Source: Rhodanobacter sp. A1T4 (GTDB lineage: Bacteria; Pseudomonadota; Gammaproteobacteria; Xanthomonadales; Rhodanobacteraceae). From it: a DNA stretch of 64,000 nt. Of the stretch, positions 43,925 through 53,613 are shown in pieces; within the stretch, counting starts at the first letter, position 1; every line of letters begins with the position of its first letter. The notes under the pieces are model-generated. The model searched no databases. It was not told where the DNA came from and saw nothing but the letters and a program-made list of their open reading frames with translations. A program made the position numbers and the translations under genes. The stretch is from the NCBI RefSeq assembly GCF_014207185.1, contig NZ_JACHCP010000004.1:186001-250000 (forward strand), given 5' to 3'.

Positions 43925-45269
43925 TCTGAAGGGCATACGCGCACCTATCGCGATCTTTACCATCGGCACGCAGGGCGATATACGGCCTTGCGTAGCTCTG
44001 GGGCAGGGCTTGCAGCGCGCTGGCTATCCGGTGCGCATCGTCACCAGCGATAATTTTGCCGAGCTGGTTCGTGGCGCCGGGCTGGAGTTTTTCCCGCTGA
44101 CCAGCAATTTCCAGACACTGCTGGAGGCCGATCGTAGCATTGCCGATCAGGGGCTGAATATGCGCGCGATGGCGCGTACCTTCCGCGACTGTTTTGCGGA
44201 TTGGGCCACCCACTGGGTTGAGGAGGGCATGGCCGCGAGCGATGGCGCTGGCCTGTTGATCGGCGTCGGCAACAGCACCTTGCTGGCGCAATCGCTGGCC
44301 CAGCGGCGCGGCCTGCCGTTCGTGCGCGCGCAGTTACAACCGCTGACGCCATCGAAAATTCTGCCGCCGATGGTGCTCGCTGGTACTCGCAGCCAATTGC
44401 CCGGTGCATTGAGCATGGGCGCCTACCATCTGCTGCGCTTGCTGGTGTGGCAGGTGATGCGCCCGGCGATCAACGGCATCGTCCGGCCTCAGCTTGGTGT
44501 GCGCGGCTATCCCTGGTATGGGCCGTATTTCAATGAAGGCGAGGCGCGCGGCCGGGTGATTTATGGTTTCAGCCAGCACGTGCTGCCACGACCGGCCGAT
44601 TGGCCAGGCACGGCACAGGTGGCCGGCTACTGGTTTCTCGACCAACCGCAATGGCAGCCATCGGATGCCTTGCGCGATTTCCTCGATGCCGGCCCCAAGC
44701 CGGTGTATATCGGCTTCGGCAGCATGGTTAGCAGCGATGCCGTGGGATTCACCAGGAAAATACTCGATGGCGTGCGCAAGAGTGGTCAGCGTGCCGTGCT
44801 GGCCACCGGTTGGGGCGGCCTGGATGGCGCCGACGGTGCGCAGGACGGGCAGACTTTCTTTCTGCGCCATGCGCCACACGACCAGCTGTTTCCGCTGATG
44901 TCGGCTGCCGTGCATCACGGTGGTGCAGGCACCACGGCTGCCGCCGCGCGGGCGGGCATTCCCTCGGTGATCGTACCGTTCTATGGCGATCAGCCGTTCT
45001 GGGCGCGCTGTCTCAACCGTCAGGGTGTGGCACCGCCCGCGCTGGATCGGCTGAACCTGAGCGCGGACGCCCTGGCAAGCGCCTTGGTGGCCACGCAACA
45101 GCCGTCGATCCAGCAGGCCGCGACAGCGCTTGGACAGGCTGTCCGCGCCGAAGATGGCGTGGCCGCAGCGGTGCGCTATCTACAGGCCTGGGGCTTGCTG
45201 GATGTATCGGCAGAAGCTTTGTCCAGTGCGACGACCGCGGCCTATGCGCCGGTGCGGAGCGCGGCGTGA
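43917..45269 (+). CDS. GT1-family glycosyltransferase (RhlB/sterol-glucosyltransferase type)
   Basis: Two-domain GT-B glycosyltransferase of 450 aa. The N-terminal FTIGTQGDIRPCVALGQGL matches the lipid-glycosyltransferase group (RhlB, sterol glucosyltransferases); the C-terminal nucleotide-sugar motif is HHGGAGTTAAAARAGIPSVI followed by PFYGDQPFWA. Acceptors in this group are usually hydroxylated lipids. GTG start at 43917 overlaps the NRPS end by 8 bp, so expression is coupled. Sugar donor (UDP-glucose or dTDP-rhamnose) cannot be decided by eye. Confidence 0.9.
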   Translation: MSDLKGIRAPIAIFTIGTQGDIRPCVALGQGLQRAGYPVRIVTSDNFAELVRGAGLEFFPLTSNFQTLLEADRSIADQGLNMRAMARTFRDCFADWATHWVEEGMAASDGAGLLIGVGNSTLLAQSLAQRRGLPFVRAQLQPLTPSKILPPMVLAGTRSQLPGALSMGAYHLLRLLVWQVMRPAINGIVRPQLGVRGYPWYGPYFNEGEARGRVIYGFSQHVLPRPADWPGTAQVAGYWFLDQPQWQPSDALRDFLDAGPKPVYIGFGSMVSSDAVGFTRKILDGVRKSGQRAVLATGWGGLDGADGAQDGQTFFLRHAPHDQLFPLMSAAVHHGGAGTTAAAARAGIPSVIVPFYGDQPFWARCLNRQGVAPPALDRLNLSADALASALVATQQPSIQQAATALGQAVRAEDGVAAAVRYLQAWGLLDVSAEALSSATTAAYAPVRSAA

Positions 45270-47533
45270 AATGGGGCTGGTCCCACCTGCTCGGCGGCAT
45301 CGGCGTGGCGGCGGTCGTGCTTGGCAAAGCGGCATGCAGCCGCAAGCCCAAGTCGCGCAGCCTGCAGCAACGCCTGGCTATGTTGCCCTGCACGGGTGCA
45401 CCGGTAGCCGATGCGGTCACGATCCGCTGGAATGAACACCAGATACCTTTTATCGAAGCGTCCAGCGACAACGATCTGATGGTTGCGCTGGGTGTGGTGC
45501 ATGCGCATCTGCGGCTGGGCCAGATCGAACTGATGCGGCGTATCGCCTATGGCCGTGTCGCGGAGATGATTGGTCCACTCGGCATCGAGGTGGATCGTTC
45601 ATTGCGCCTGTTCGATGTCGGTCGCGCCGTGCCACAGATGCTGGCCGCGCTGTCGTCGGAAGATCGGCAACTGGCTGAGAGCTTCGTCGCCGGCATCAAT
45701 CATGTGCTGCTCGACGGCGGCGAGAAGCCCCCCGAGTTCAAGCTGCTCAACATGCGTGTCGAACCTTGGACGCTGACGGATCTGCTCACCTTCGGCCGGC
45801 TGGCCTCCGCAGATATCGGCTGGCTGGTCTGGCTACGGTTGTTGCCGTTGCGCGAGCGATTGGCGCCCGATGTGTGGGCCGCGTTGTGGCCGCGCTTGCT
45901 GGCCGGAGAGATGCCGGCGACGGCCGCCGCCAGCGAGCGCGATCTGGCCGGCCGGGCGATCACCGCGATGCTGCGCAGCGGCAGCAACTCCGCTGCTATT
46001 GCAGCGCACCGCAGCCGCAGCGGCGCGGCGATGATTGCCAGCGATCCGCACCTGCCGCTGAGTCTGCCCAATGCCTGGCTGATTGCCGGAATGCATTCGC
46101 CCGGGTTTCACTGTGTGGGCCTGATGATGCCGGGACTGCCGTTCCTGCTGCTTGGTCGCAATCGCTGGATCGCCTGGGGTGGCACCAGCCTGCATGCGCA
46201 AGGCAGCGATCTGTTCGATGTGTCCGACGTGCCTTCGGCGGCGATGCGCGAACGCACTGAGACGGTTCATGTACGTGGCGCACGCACGCGCCGGTTGCGC
46301 TTGCGCGAGAGTGAGTTTGGGCCGATCGTTTCCGATGGCGCGCTGTTGTCCTCAGGGCAGACCCTGGCCATGCGCTGGGTCGGTCATCGCCCCAGCAGCG
46401 AGTTGAGTGCCATGCTCGGCGTGGCGCGTGCGCGCGACTGGGACTCATGGAGTCAGGCCTTGCGCAGTTACGGCGTATCCGGTGCCAATCTGGTGTTTGC
46501 CGGCAGCGATGGGCGGGTAGCGCATGTGCTGGCGGCGCATTTGCCCCGGCGCCCGCTGCAGCCGCCGACGGATCTGGTGTTGCCGACGCAGGCTGCTTCG
46601 CACTGGGAACAGATCGCCGATATCACGGCGATGCCGCTCCGGTTCGATCCGCCGGAAGGCTTCGTCGCTTCGGCCAACGAGCCGCCGCGCGGCGGTGATT
46701 TTCCCGTGGGTTATTTCTTCGCACCGCCCGATCGCGCCGAGCGTCTGGCGACCTTGCTGGGTGGGGATAAGCTGCTCGACGTTGACGATCTGCGCCGGTT
46801 GCAACGCGACGTCGCCGGGTCCGGCAGCCTTCGTATGCGCGATCTGCTGCTGACGGCGCTGCCCTTGCTCCCACGCGCGGCCGCATCGCAGCGTTTGCGT
46901 GAGGTGTTGCGACAATGGAATGGCGACTATGCCGCCGATTCGGCCGGTGCACTGGCTTTTGAACTGTTGCTGGCCGGCGTGGCAAAGCGTTTGAGCAACA
47001 AGCGCTATCTGGGTGCCTACCAGACCGTGTGGATGACCCAGCGTCTGTTGCGACAGGATTTCGCTGCGCTACCCGACGCGGTGCTGCGCCGTGCGGTTGA
47101 ACGCGCTTTGCCGGCCGCGGCACGGCAGTTGGGCCGCTACGCACGCTGGGGTGCGATGCATCGGATCCGCTTGAAGCATCCGCTTGGCTATTTACCCGGT
47201 CTCGGGCGTTTTTTCAATGCGCCGCCGTTCGCGGCGGAGGGTGGCAACAACACCGTGCACAAAAGCGGGCACTCGTTGAGCGGCGGAGAGCACGAGGCCA
47301 GCTTCGGTTCCTGTGCGCGGCACATCTCCGATCTGTCCGATCTGGACGCCAACGATTTCGTGCTGCTGGGCGGTCAGGATGGCTGGGCGGGCAGTGCCAA
47401 CTATCTCGATCAAGCGGCGCTTTGGCAGCGCGGAGATTACATCCGGGTGCCGATGCGCCCGGAAAGTGTGCGTGCCGCTTTCACTCATATCACGGTATTG
47501 CAGGCGGCACTGATGCCGGTACCTGCGCCATGA
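45266..47533 (+). CDS. S45-family Ntn-hydrolase (penicillin amidase/AHL acylase-like)
   Basis: Exported amidase of 755 aa. The N-terminus has a basic residue and hydrophobic segment (about 7-24), then an alpha-chain region (TIRWNEHQIPFIEASSDNDL), a spacer and the predicted self-cleavage site G239-S240-N241, where S240 would become the N-terminal nucleophile of the beta chain; ASDPHLPLSLPNAWLIAGM follows as in other S45 enzymes, and GGNNTVHKSG later. GTG 45266 overlaps the preceding stop (GTGA). Relatives cleave acyl-amide bonds (PvdQ, AHL acylases, penicillin G acylase). Confidence 0.9.
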   Translation: MKWGWSHLLGGIGVAAVVLGKAACSRKPKSRSLQQRLAMLPCTGAPVADAVTIRWNEHQIPFIEASSDNDLMVALGVVHAHLRLGQIELMRRIAYGRVAEMIGPLGIEVDRSLRLFDVGRAVPQMLAALSSEDRQLAESFVAGINHVLLDGGEKPPEFKLLNMRVEPWTLTDLLTFGRLASADIGWLVWLRLLPLRERLAPDVWAALWPRLLAGEMPATAAASERDLAGRAITAMLRSGSNSAAIAAHRSRSGAAMIASDPHLPLSLPNAWLIAGMHSPGFHCVGLMMPGLPFLLLGRNRWIAWGGTSLHAQGSDLFDVSDVPSAAMRERTETVHVRGARTRRLRLRESEFGPIVSDGALLSSGQTLAMRWVGHRPSSELSAMLGVARARDWDSWSQALRSYGVSGANLVFAGSDGRVAHVLAAHLPRRPLQPPTDLVLPTQAASHWEQIADITAMPLRFDPPEGFVASANEPPRGGDFPVGYFFAPPDRAERLATLLGGDKLLDVDDLRRLQRDVAGSGSLRMRDLLLTALPLLPRAAASQRLREVLRQWNGDYAADSAGALAFELLLAGVAKRLSNKRYLGAYQTVWMTQRLLRQDFAALPDAVLRRAVERALPAAARQLGRYARWGAMHRIRLKHPLGYLPGLGRFFNAPPFAAEGGNNTVHKSGHSLSGGEHEASFGSCARHISDLSDLDANDFVLLGGQDGWAGSANYLDQAALWQRGDYIRVPMRPESVRAAFTHITVLQAALMPVPAP

Positions 47534-48495
47534 AAAGTTTCGGCCTGATCTTCGTGCTTTATCAGCCGTCCGGAGAGTTTCTGCATAACTTGCAGAAAGC
47601 GCGTGCCATCTGCGACAACGTCATAGCCGTCGACAACTCGCCCGAGGCGGACATGCGTTTGCACGAGCGGCTGTGCGGTCAAGGCATGCAGGTACTCTAC
47701 AACTACAACGACGGCGGGCTTGCCGGAGCCTACAACAAGGGCGCCCAGTTGCTGCTGGCACAGCAGTGCGAGGTGATCTTTCTGCTGGATCAGGATTCAG
47801 ATATCGACGCATCGTTCTTCAGCAAGATGATGCATGCCTGCGAAGCATTGGGCACGGATACCTTCCTGGTCGGTCCGAAAATCCACGAGATCAACCTGCA
47901 GAAGTGCATGCCGGTGATACCGCCCGGCAAGCGTTTCCCCAAGCCCTTGCGCATCGACAATCAGACCGAAGGAATGTTCCCCACGCTGTTCATCATCTCC
48001 TCCGGCTCGGCCATTTCGGCGCAGGCCTACCGTAAACTCGGCGCGTTCAGAGAAGACTATTTCATCGAGTACATCGACATCGAATACAGCTTGCGCGCAT
48101 CCAGTCAGGGTGTGCCGGTATACATGAATGCTGCGGTGATGATGCGCCAGACCGCTGGCGACATCGAGCAACATGGCAAGTTGTACACCACCAACCATGT
48201 GGCATGGCGGCGCTACTACCGCGCACGCAACGGAGTGCATTGCCTGCGCTTGTACCGGGCGCATTGGGGGCTGCACTGGTTGAGCGGATTGCTGGCTATC
48301 CATCAGGGCTACTGCGTACTGCTGTTCGAGCCGCAGAAACTGCGCAAGATCGTCGCAATAGCCTGCGGGTATATCGATGGGCTCCTGGGCAGGCTCGGCA
48401 CGTTCGAACAACGACACCCGCGAATCGCCGCTTTCTGCAAGAAACCGGCGCGCAAGCACGCGCCGGTCAGTTCTGCCGCTGCGGCTGAATCGTGA
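47530..48495 (+). CDS. GT2-family glycosyltransferase, rhamnosyltransferase (RhlC-like)
   Basis: GT-A fold transferase of 321 aa. IAVDNSPEADMRLHERLCGQ, NDGGLAGAYNKG and the metal site FLLDQDSDID are typical of the L-rhamnosyltransferase group containing RhlC and RfbF; FIISSGSAIS, YFIEYIDIEYSLRA and the RRYYRARNG segment align in order with RhlC as I remember it. ATG 47530 overlaps the acylase stop by 4 bp. Probably adds a deoxyhexose to the product begun by the NRPS and the GT1 enzyme. Confidence 0.92.
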   Translation: MKSFGLIFVLYQPSGEFLHNLQKARAICDNVIAVDNSPEADMRLHERLCGQGMQVLYNYNDGGLAGAYNKGAQLLLAQQCEVIFLLDQDSDIDASFFSKMMHACEALGTDTFLVGPKIHEINLQKCMPVIPPGKRFPKPLRIDNQTEGMFPTLFIISSGSAISAQAYRKLGAFREDYFIEYIDIEYSLRASSQGVPVYMNAAVMMRQTAGDIEQHGKLYTTNHVAWRRYYRARNGVHCLRLYRAHWGLHWLSGLLAIHQGYCVLLFEPQKLRKIVAIACGYIDGLLGRLGTFEQRHPRIAAFCKKPARKHAPVSSAAAAES

Positions 48496-48590
48496 GCACG
48501 ATGAAAAGAAAGCTTGCCAACCTCGAGTACTTGATCGAAAGCAAGATCGCTTTCGTCATCTGCCTGCAAGAAACGATTGCCGCAGAATAG
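48492..48590 (+). CDS. Possible 32-aa coupled small gene at the operon end
   Basis: GTG at 48492 overlaps the GT2 stop as GTGA, the same linkage used twice earlier in this operon. The product would be 32 aa: a basic start, NLEYLIESKI, a short hydrophobic FVICL and the end QETIAAE, closed by TAG. An in-frame ATG at 48501 is an alternative start. It may be a real small protein or the first part of a longer gene interrupted by amber codons (see the next entry). No family recognised. Confidence 0.4.
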   Translation: MSTMKRKLANLEYLIESKIAFVICLQETIAAE

Positions 48591-48617
48591 CTGCGTGCGT
48601 CGCTGGAGCGGGTGTAG

Positions 48618-48772
48618 CTTTCCGTGCCGCATTCGCTTGTGAGCAGCGAACGCGGCACGCTTTACTACGAACCGGATAAGACGGGTGCGATTCCGTTACG
48701 CGTCGTCCAGCGCGAGGCTATGGACGAAGCCGCCGATGATGTTTGCGCGCGGCAGTATCAGGTCGAATCGGT
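48618..48772 (+). pseudogene. Coding-like frame continuing after two amber codons
   Basis: In the same frame as the 32-aa gene, after TAG at 48588 and TAG at 48615, the sequence reads as plausible protein: SSERGTLYYEPDKTG, IPLRVVQREAMDEAADD and CARQYQVESVQ. Beyond 48773 the frame runs antisense into ilvE and loses that character. If both TAG were CAG the whole stretch would be one protein of about 93 residues. I read it as a decayed or truncated gene; an independent gene starting at GTG 48624 cannot be excluded. Confidence 0.35.
48624..48658. repeat. 14-bp inverted repeat near the ilvE 3' side
   Basis: GTGCCGCATTCGCT and AGCGAACGCGGCAC with a 7-base loop; the single mismatch is a G-U pair on the minus strand. 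It lies 115 bp beyond the ilvE stop and 34 bp beyond the small peptide frame. No strong T-run on either side, so terminator function is uncertain. Confidence 0.5.
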
Positions 48773-49690
48773 TCAGACCGGCTCGAGCCAGCCCCAGCGA
48801 TCGTTGGTGCGGCCATCGAACAGGCCGAAGAACAGTTCCTGCAAGCGACGGGTCACGCGACCGGCCTTGCCTGCGCCGACCTGCTTGCCGTCAACCGAGC
48901 GGATAGGCGTGATCTCGGCCGCGGTGCCACACATCAGGATCTCGTCGGCAAGATAGAGGTATTCACGCGGGATATCGCGCTCGACCACTTCAATGCCATC
49001 TTCGCGGGCCAATGTCTTCAACGTATCGCGGGTGATGCCCGCCAGGATCGATGCGCTGGCCGGCGTGGTGTGCAGCACACCGTCGAATACCAGGAACAGG
49101 TTTTCCCCGGCGCCTTCGCTCAGCAGGCCGGTGGAAGCCAGCGCGATGCCTTCACCAAAACCCAGCCGGCGCGCTTCGCGGGCGATCAGTTGACCCGACA
49201 GATAATTGCCGCCGGCCTTGGCGCCTGCCGGGATGGTGTTGGGCGCGAAACGCTGCCAGCTCGAGACGCAGGCATCGATGCCGTTTTCCAGCGCTTCGGC
49301 ACCAAGGTAAGGACCCATCGGCCAAGCGGCTACCGCCACATCGATCGGCGTTTCGGCGGACAGGCCAAAGCCACCCAGTCCACGATAAGCGACCGGTCGC
49401 AGATACGCCGCGCCCAGCTCGTTTTTCTTGATCACATCACGGCAGGCCGCGGCCAGCTCATCGGCAGTATGTGGCAGCACCATGTCGTAAATGCGTGCCG
49501 ACTGGTAAAGCCGATTCAGATGGTCGGTTAGTCGGAAAATGGCTGCGCCGTCGGGCGTCGCATAGCTACGGATGCCTTCGAATACGGACGAACCGTAATG
49601 CAGCGCATGCGACATCACATGGGTGGTCGCTTCCTGCCAAGGTTTGATCTTGCCGTTCTGCCAGATCCATTCCGGGTACTGCTGCGCCAT
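48773..49690 (-). CDS. ilvE: Branched-chain-amino-acid aminotransferase IlvE
   Basis: PLP-dependent fold-type IV transaminase (305 aa) interconverting Leu, Ile and Val with their 2-oxo acids. Conserved blocks: HALHYGSSVFEGIRSY, YLRPVAYRG, AKAGGNYLSGQLIAREA (which should hold the PLP lysine), GLLSEGAGENLFLV and EILMCGTAAEITPI. The frame is open to 49816; ATG 49690 (MAQQYPEWIW) has GGAG upstream and is the family start. Likely monocistronic. Confidence 0.96.
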   Translation of the reverse strand: MAQQYPEWIWQNGKIKPWQEATTHVMSHALHYGSSVFEGIRSYATPDGAAIFRLTDHLNRLYQSARIYDMVLPHTADELAAACRDVIKKNELGAAYLRPVAYRGLGGFGLSAETPIDVAVAAWPMGPYLGAEALENGIDACVSSWQRFAPNTIPAGAKAGGNYLSGQLIAREARRLGFGEGIALASTGLLSEGAGENLFLVFDGVLHTTPASASILAGITRDTLKTLAREDGIEVVERDIPREYLYLADEILMCGTAAEITPIRSVDGKQVGAGKAGRVTRRLQELFFGLFDGRTNDRWGWLEPV

Positions 49691-49788
49691 GACGGTTCTC
49701 CAATGGGGACCGCGCATGATAGCTGCTGAGTGGTTGTACGGCATGTGTATGGCACGGTGAACTGAGCCAGCGGCCAGATCGGTCCGCC

Positions 49789-50385
49789 TCAGTCGGCATT
49801 GCGTAGCCACAGGCAACCTGAGCGGCGCACGATGCCGTAACGCAGTTCTCGTGGGTTACCACTGCCGTCGTTGCCGGCCAGATGCAGGACCAACTGGTTA
49901 CCAGAGACAGGTGCCTCGGCAGCGTTATCTGTCGTCGACGGATCGCTGTTGCCAGTCGGCGAAGCGTCGGCATTGTCGGGCGGCCCGGCGTCCAGCAGCG
50001 GTTGCTGCATCAATGCACTGAGCGCGCGAATGTCGGCAACGGCGGCGCTACCGCCGTAGCCATTCCAAAGCATCAGCCCCGCCATGCGGTTTGCGTTGTG
50101 GTTGGCGAAGGCATCGATCACGCTCTGCCGCAATTCGTTGAAGGTTCCGGCGCAGAGAACCGGCGGTGGCTCAGCCGGTGCGGAGGCAATCGTTGCGGTA
50201 TGGGTGACGTCATCACTGGGTTTGGCCGCAGCATGTACCGTGGTGGCCTGCATGGCGGCGCAGGTCTGGTCGGTAAACAGCGCATTGCCGTTCGCGCCGA
50301 TGCAGCGATGAATATCAGTCTGCGCCCTGCCGGGCATGGCCCAGAGAATCAGAACGAACCACAGCAATGTTGTCAGCAGGCGCAT
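49789..50385 (-). CDS. Secreted DUF4124-like protein
   Basis: Exported protein of 198 aa. Signal peptide to about residue 22 (MPGRAQ|TD), then HRCIGANGNALFTDQTCAA, which resembles the DUF4124 pattern (YKC-x-G-x-TVYSDxPC) seen in many xanthomonad proteins. The C-terminal part is Asp/Ser/Pro-rich with a conserved-looking RELRYGIVRRSGCLWLRN ending. Four Cys are present. ATG 50385; the open frame beyond it is a shadow of metF. It is the gene after metF on the same strand, 22 bp away, so co-transcription is likely. Function unknown. Confidence 0.75.
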   Translation of the reverse strand: MRLLTTLLWFVLILWAMPGRAQTDIHRCIGANGNALFTDQTCAAMQATTVHAAAKPSDDVTHTATIASAPAEPPPVLCAGTFNELRQSVIDAFANHNANRMAGLMLWNGYGGSAAVADIRALSALMQQPLLDAGPPDNADASPTGNSDPSTTDNAAEAPVSGNQLVLHLAGNDGSGNPRELRYGIVRRSGCLWLRNAD

Positions 50386-50407
50386 GGCAACAGCATAGCC
50401 GCTCGGT

Positions 50408-51232
50408 TCAAACCAGTTGATGCAGCACCGACTGGGTCGCTTTGGCGCGGTTGAGCGTGTAGAAATGCAGTCCCGGCGCGCCGCCGTCGAGCAGGCGGCG
50501 GCACAGCTGTGCGACGACTTCGGCGCCGAGCGCTCGCACCGACTCGGCATCGTCGCCGTGAGCCTGCATACGCTTGGCGATCCAGCGCGGAATTTCGGCA
50601 CCGCACATTTCCGAGAATCGCCGCAATTGGCTGTAGTTGGCGATCGGCATGATGCCCGGCACGATCGGCACGTTCACACCCAGCTTGCCGGCATCGTCAA
50701 TGAAGCGGAAATAGGCATCGGCGTTGAAGAAGTATTGGGTGATGGCACCATCGGCGCCAGCATCGACCTTGGCCTTGAAGTGCTGCAGGTCCTTCAACGC
50801 GTTGTCCGCCTGCGGGTGGGTTTCAGGGTAGGCAGCTACTTCGATATGGAAATGATCACCACTGTGCTGACGGATGAAAGCCACCAGTTCGACGGCATAG
50901 CGGAAATCGCCCGGAGTCGCCATGCCGGAAGGCAGATCACCGCGAAGCGCGACAATGCGTCGATAGCCGGCTGCCCGGTATTCGTCCAGCAGAGCACCCA
51001 GTTCGGCGCGTGTTCCACCTACGCAGGACAGATGGGGTGCCACCGAGAGCCCATGCACCTTATTGAGATGCTGCACGGTTTCGCTGGTGTAGCTCAAAGT
51101 TGAACCGCCAGCGCCGAAAGTTACGGAGGCGTACTCGGGCTGGTGCGCCTTCAACAGCTGAGCGGCACGATCCATCTGTGCACGCTGTTCGTCAGTCTTG
51201 GGTGGAAAGAATTCAAAGCTGATCGCCGGCAT
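50408..51232 (-). CDS. metF: 5,10-methylenetetrahydrofolate reductase MetF
   Basis: FAD-dependent enzyme producing 5-methyl-THF for methionine synthesis (274 aa). Begins MPAISFEFFPPKTDEQRA; VTFGAGGSTLSYT, HLSCVGG, ALRGDLPSG and GADGAITQYFFNADAYFRF are family motifs. ATG 51232 preferred over the preceding GTG codon (51235). It has its own -10-like box upstream and is separated from ahcY by a terminator and another gene. Confidence 0.96.
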   Translation of the reverse strand: MPAISFEFFPPKTDEQRAQMDRAAQLLKAHQPEYASVTFGAGGSTLSYTSETVQHLNKVHGLSVAPHLSCVGGTRAELGALLDEYRAAGYRRIVALRGDLPSGMATPGDFRYAVELVAFIRQHSGDHFHIEVAAYPETHPQADNALKDLQHFKAKVDAGADGAITQYFFNADAYFRFIDDAGKLGVNVPIVPGIMPIANYSQLRRFSEMCGAEIPRWIAKRMQAHGDDAESVRALGAEVVAQLCRRLLDGGAPGLHFYTLNRAKATQSVLHQLV

Positions 51233-51262
51233 CACGTCGTGTCCAGATGGTGCAATGGGCTA

Positions 51263-51268
51263 AGTATA
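51263..51268 (-). promoter_or_regulatory. Candidate -10 box for metF
   Basis: TATACT on the minus strand, 30 bp before the metF start, five of six matches to the consensus. A convincing -35 was not found. Confidence 0.35.
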
Positions 51269-51392
51269 TATCTCTTATTCGCGATAGAGCGATATGGTTT
51301 GTGTGGGCTTTTCGCTAGCGGCTTTAAATAGGGGGCGCAGTGCTGCAAATAAGCGCACGCCGAGACATCGCTGCTTCGACGTGCACCGACTA

Positions 51393-51917
51393 TCAGCTCT
51401 TTGTAACGCCGTGCAGGGCGCCGATGTGACGCTTGACGATCAACACGGTCTCGGCTGCAAAGGCTTTCAGATCGGCGTTCTGCCCGGTCTTGGCTTCCTT
51501 GGCGAAAGCAGCACCGTCCAATGCATGAATGGTCTTCATCTCGGCGATGTAGGCATCGTCAAAAGCCTTGCCGGACAAGGCGTTGAGCTTGGCTACCCGT
51601 GTGGTGAAATCGGCATTCAGATCCGTTGGGAAGTCGTCGCCATTGGACGAGGCGATCGACTTCAACTTGCTGCCGACCAGTTCATGATCGTGTACCTCGG
51701 TATGGGCCTGGTCCTTGACGTCCTGCGCCTGGGCCTTGTCTTCGGCGACCTTGCTTGCGGCCACTTCAAACATGCCGCCCTGCGACACCTTCGCTACGAA
51801 GGCCTGGTCGCTTTTCGATAATGCGGGAGTATCCGCCAGCGCTGCTGCACTTGCGGTCAAACCAACGGCCAAAGCTAGGCCAGGCAGCAGTGGGAGTTTA
51901 TTTTGCGATGTGCGCAT
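51393..51917 (-). CDS. Secreted DUF4142 protein
   Basis: Periplasmic or surface protein (174 aa) with signal peptide to about residue 29 (ALADTPA). The mature helical domain SKSDQAFVAKVSQGGMFEVA, KDQAHTEVHDHELVGSKLKS and FDDAYIAEMKTIHALDGAAF is the DUF4142 four-helix, ferritin-like pattern. Family function is unestablished; members are often stress-related. ATG 51917 has GGAAAAG upstream. Lies between ahcY and metF but is isolated from ahcY by a terminator. Confidence 0.9.
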   Translation of the reverse strand: MRTSQNKLPLLPGLALAVGLTASAAALADTPALSKSDQAFVAKVSQGGMFEVAASKVAEDKAQAQDVKDQAHTEVHDHELVGSKLKSIASSNGDDFPTDLNADFTTRVAKLNALSGKAFDDAYIAEMKTIHALDGAAFAKEAKTGQNADLKAFAAETVLIVKRHIGALHGVTKS

Positions 51918-52087
51918 GGTCTTTTCCTGTCGGCAATGGAGGAGGGTCATGGAGTGCTGGAGCCGATAAAGCACCAGGCACAGCATTATTCGCACCGGAT
52001 ACGTGAAAAGCGCAGCAGCGTGACGCTATGGCATCGAGCCGCTGGGTGCACGTTCTTCTTGGAGGGCCATCCGATGACCGCGCGCAA

Positions 52088-52116
52088 TAAAAAAGCCCGC
52101 CTTCGCAGGCGGGCTT
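52088..52116 (-). terminator. Rho-independent terminator of ahcY
   Basis: On the minus strand AAGCCCGCC / GGCGGGCTT with a 6-base loop, followed by a run of T. It begins 26 bp after the ahcY stop. Strong candidate. Confidence 0.93.
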
Positions 52117-52141
52117 CGTATCTTTCCAACTGCGGGAGAGA

Positions 52142-53572
<1,431 letters not shown>

Positions 53573-53613
53573 GGATTGTCTCCGGTTAGTGCGAACGAAT
53601 TCGCGTGTGGTAA

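Noticed and set aside
48624-48956. 110-codon plus-strand frame as a full independent gene
   Set aside because: Its second half is antisense to ilvE and loses protein character; only the first ~50 codons look real, so it is treated as a remnant.
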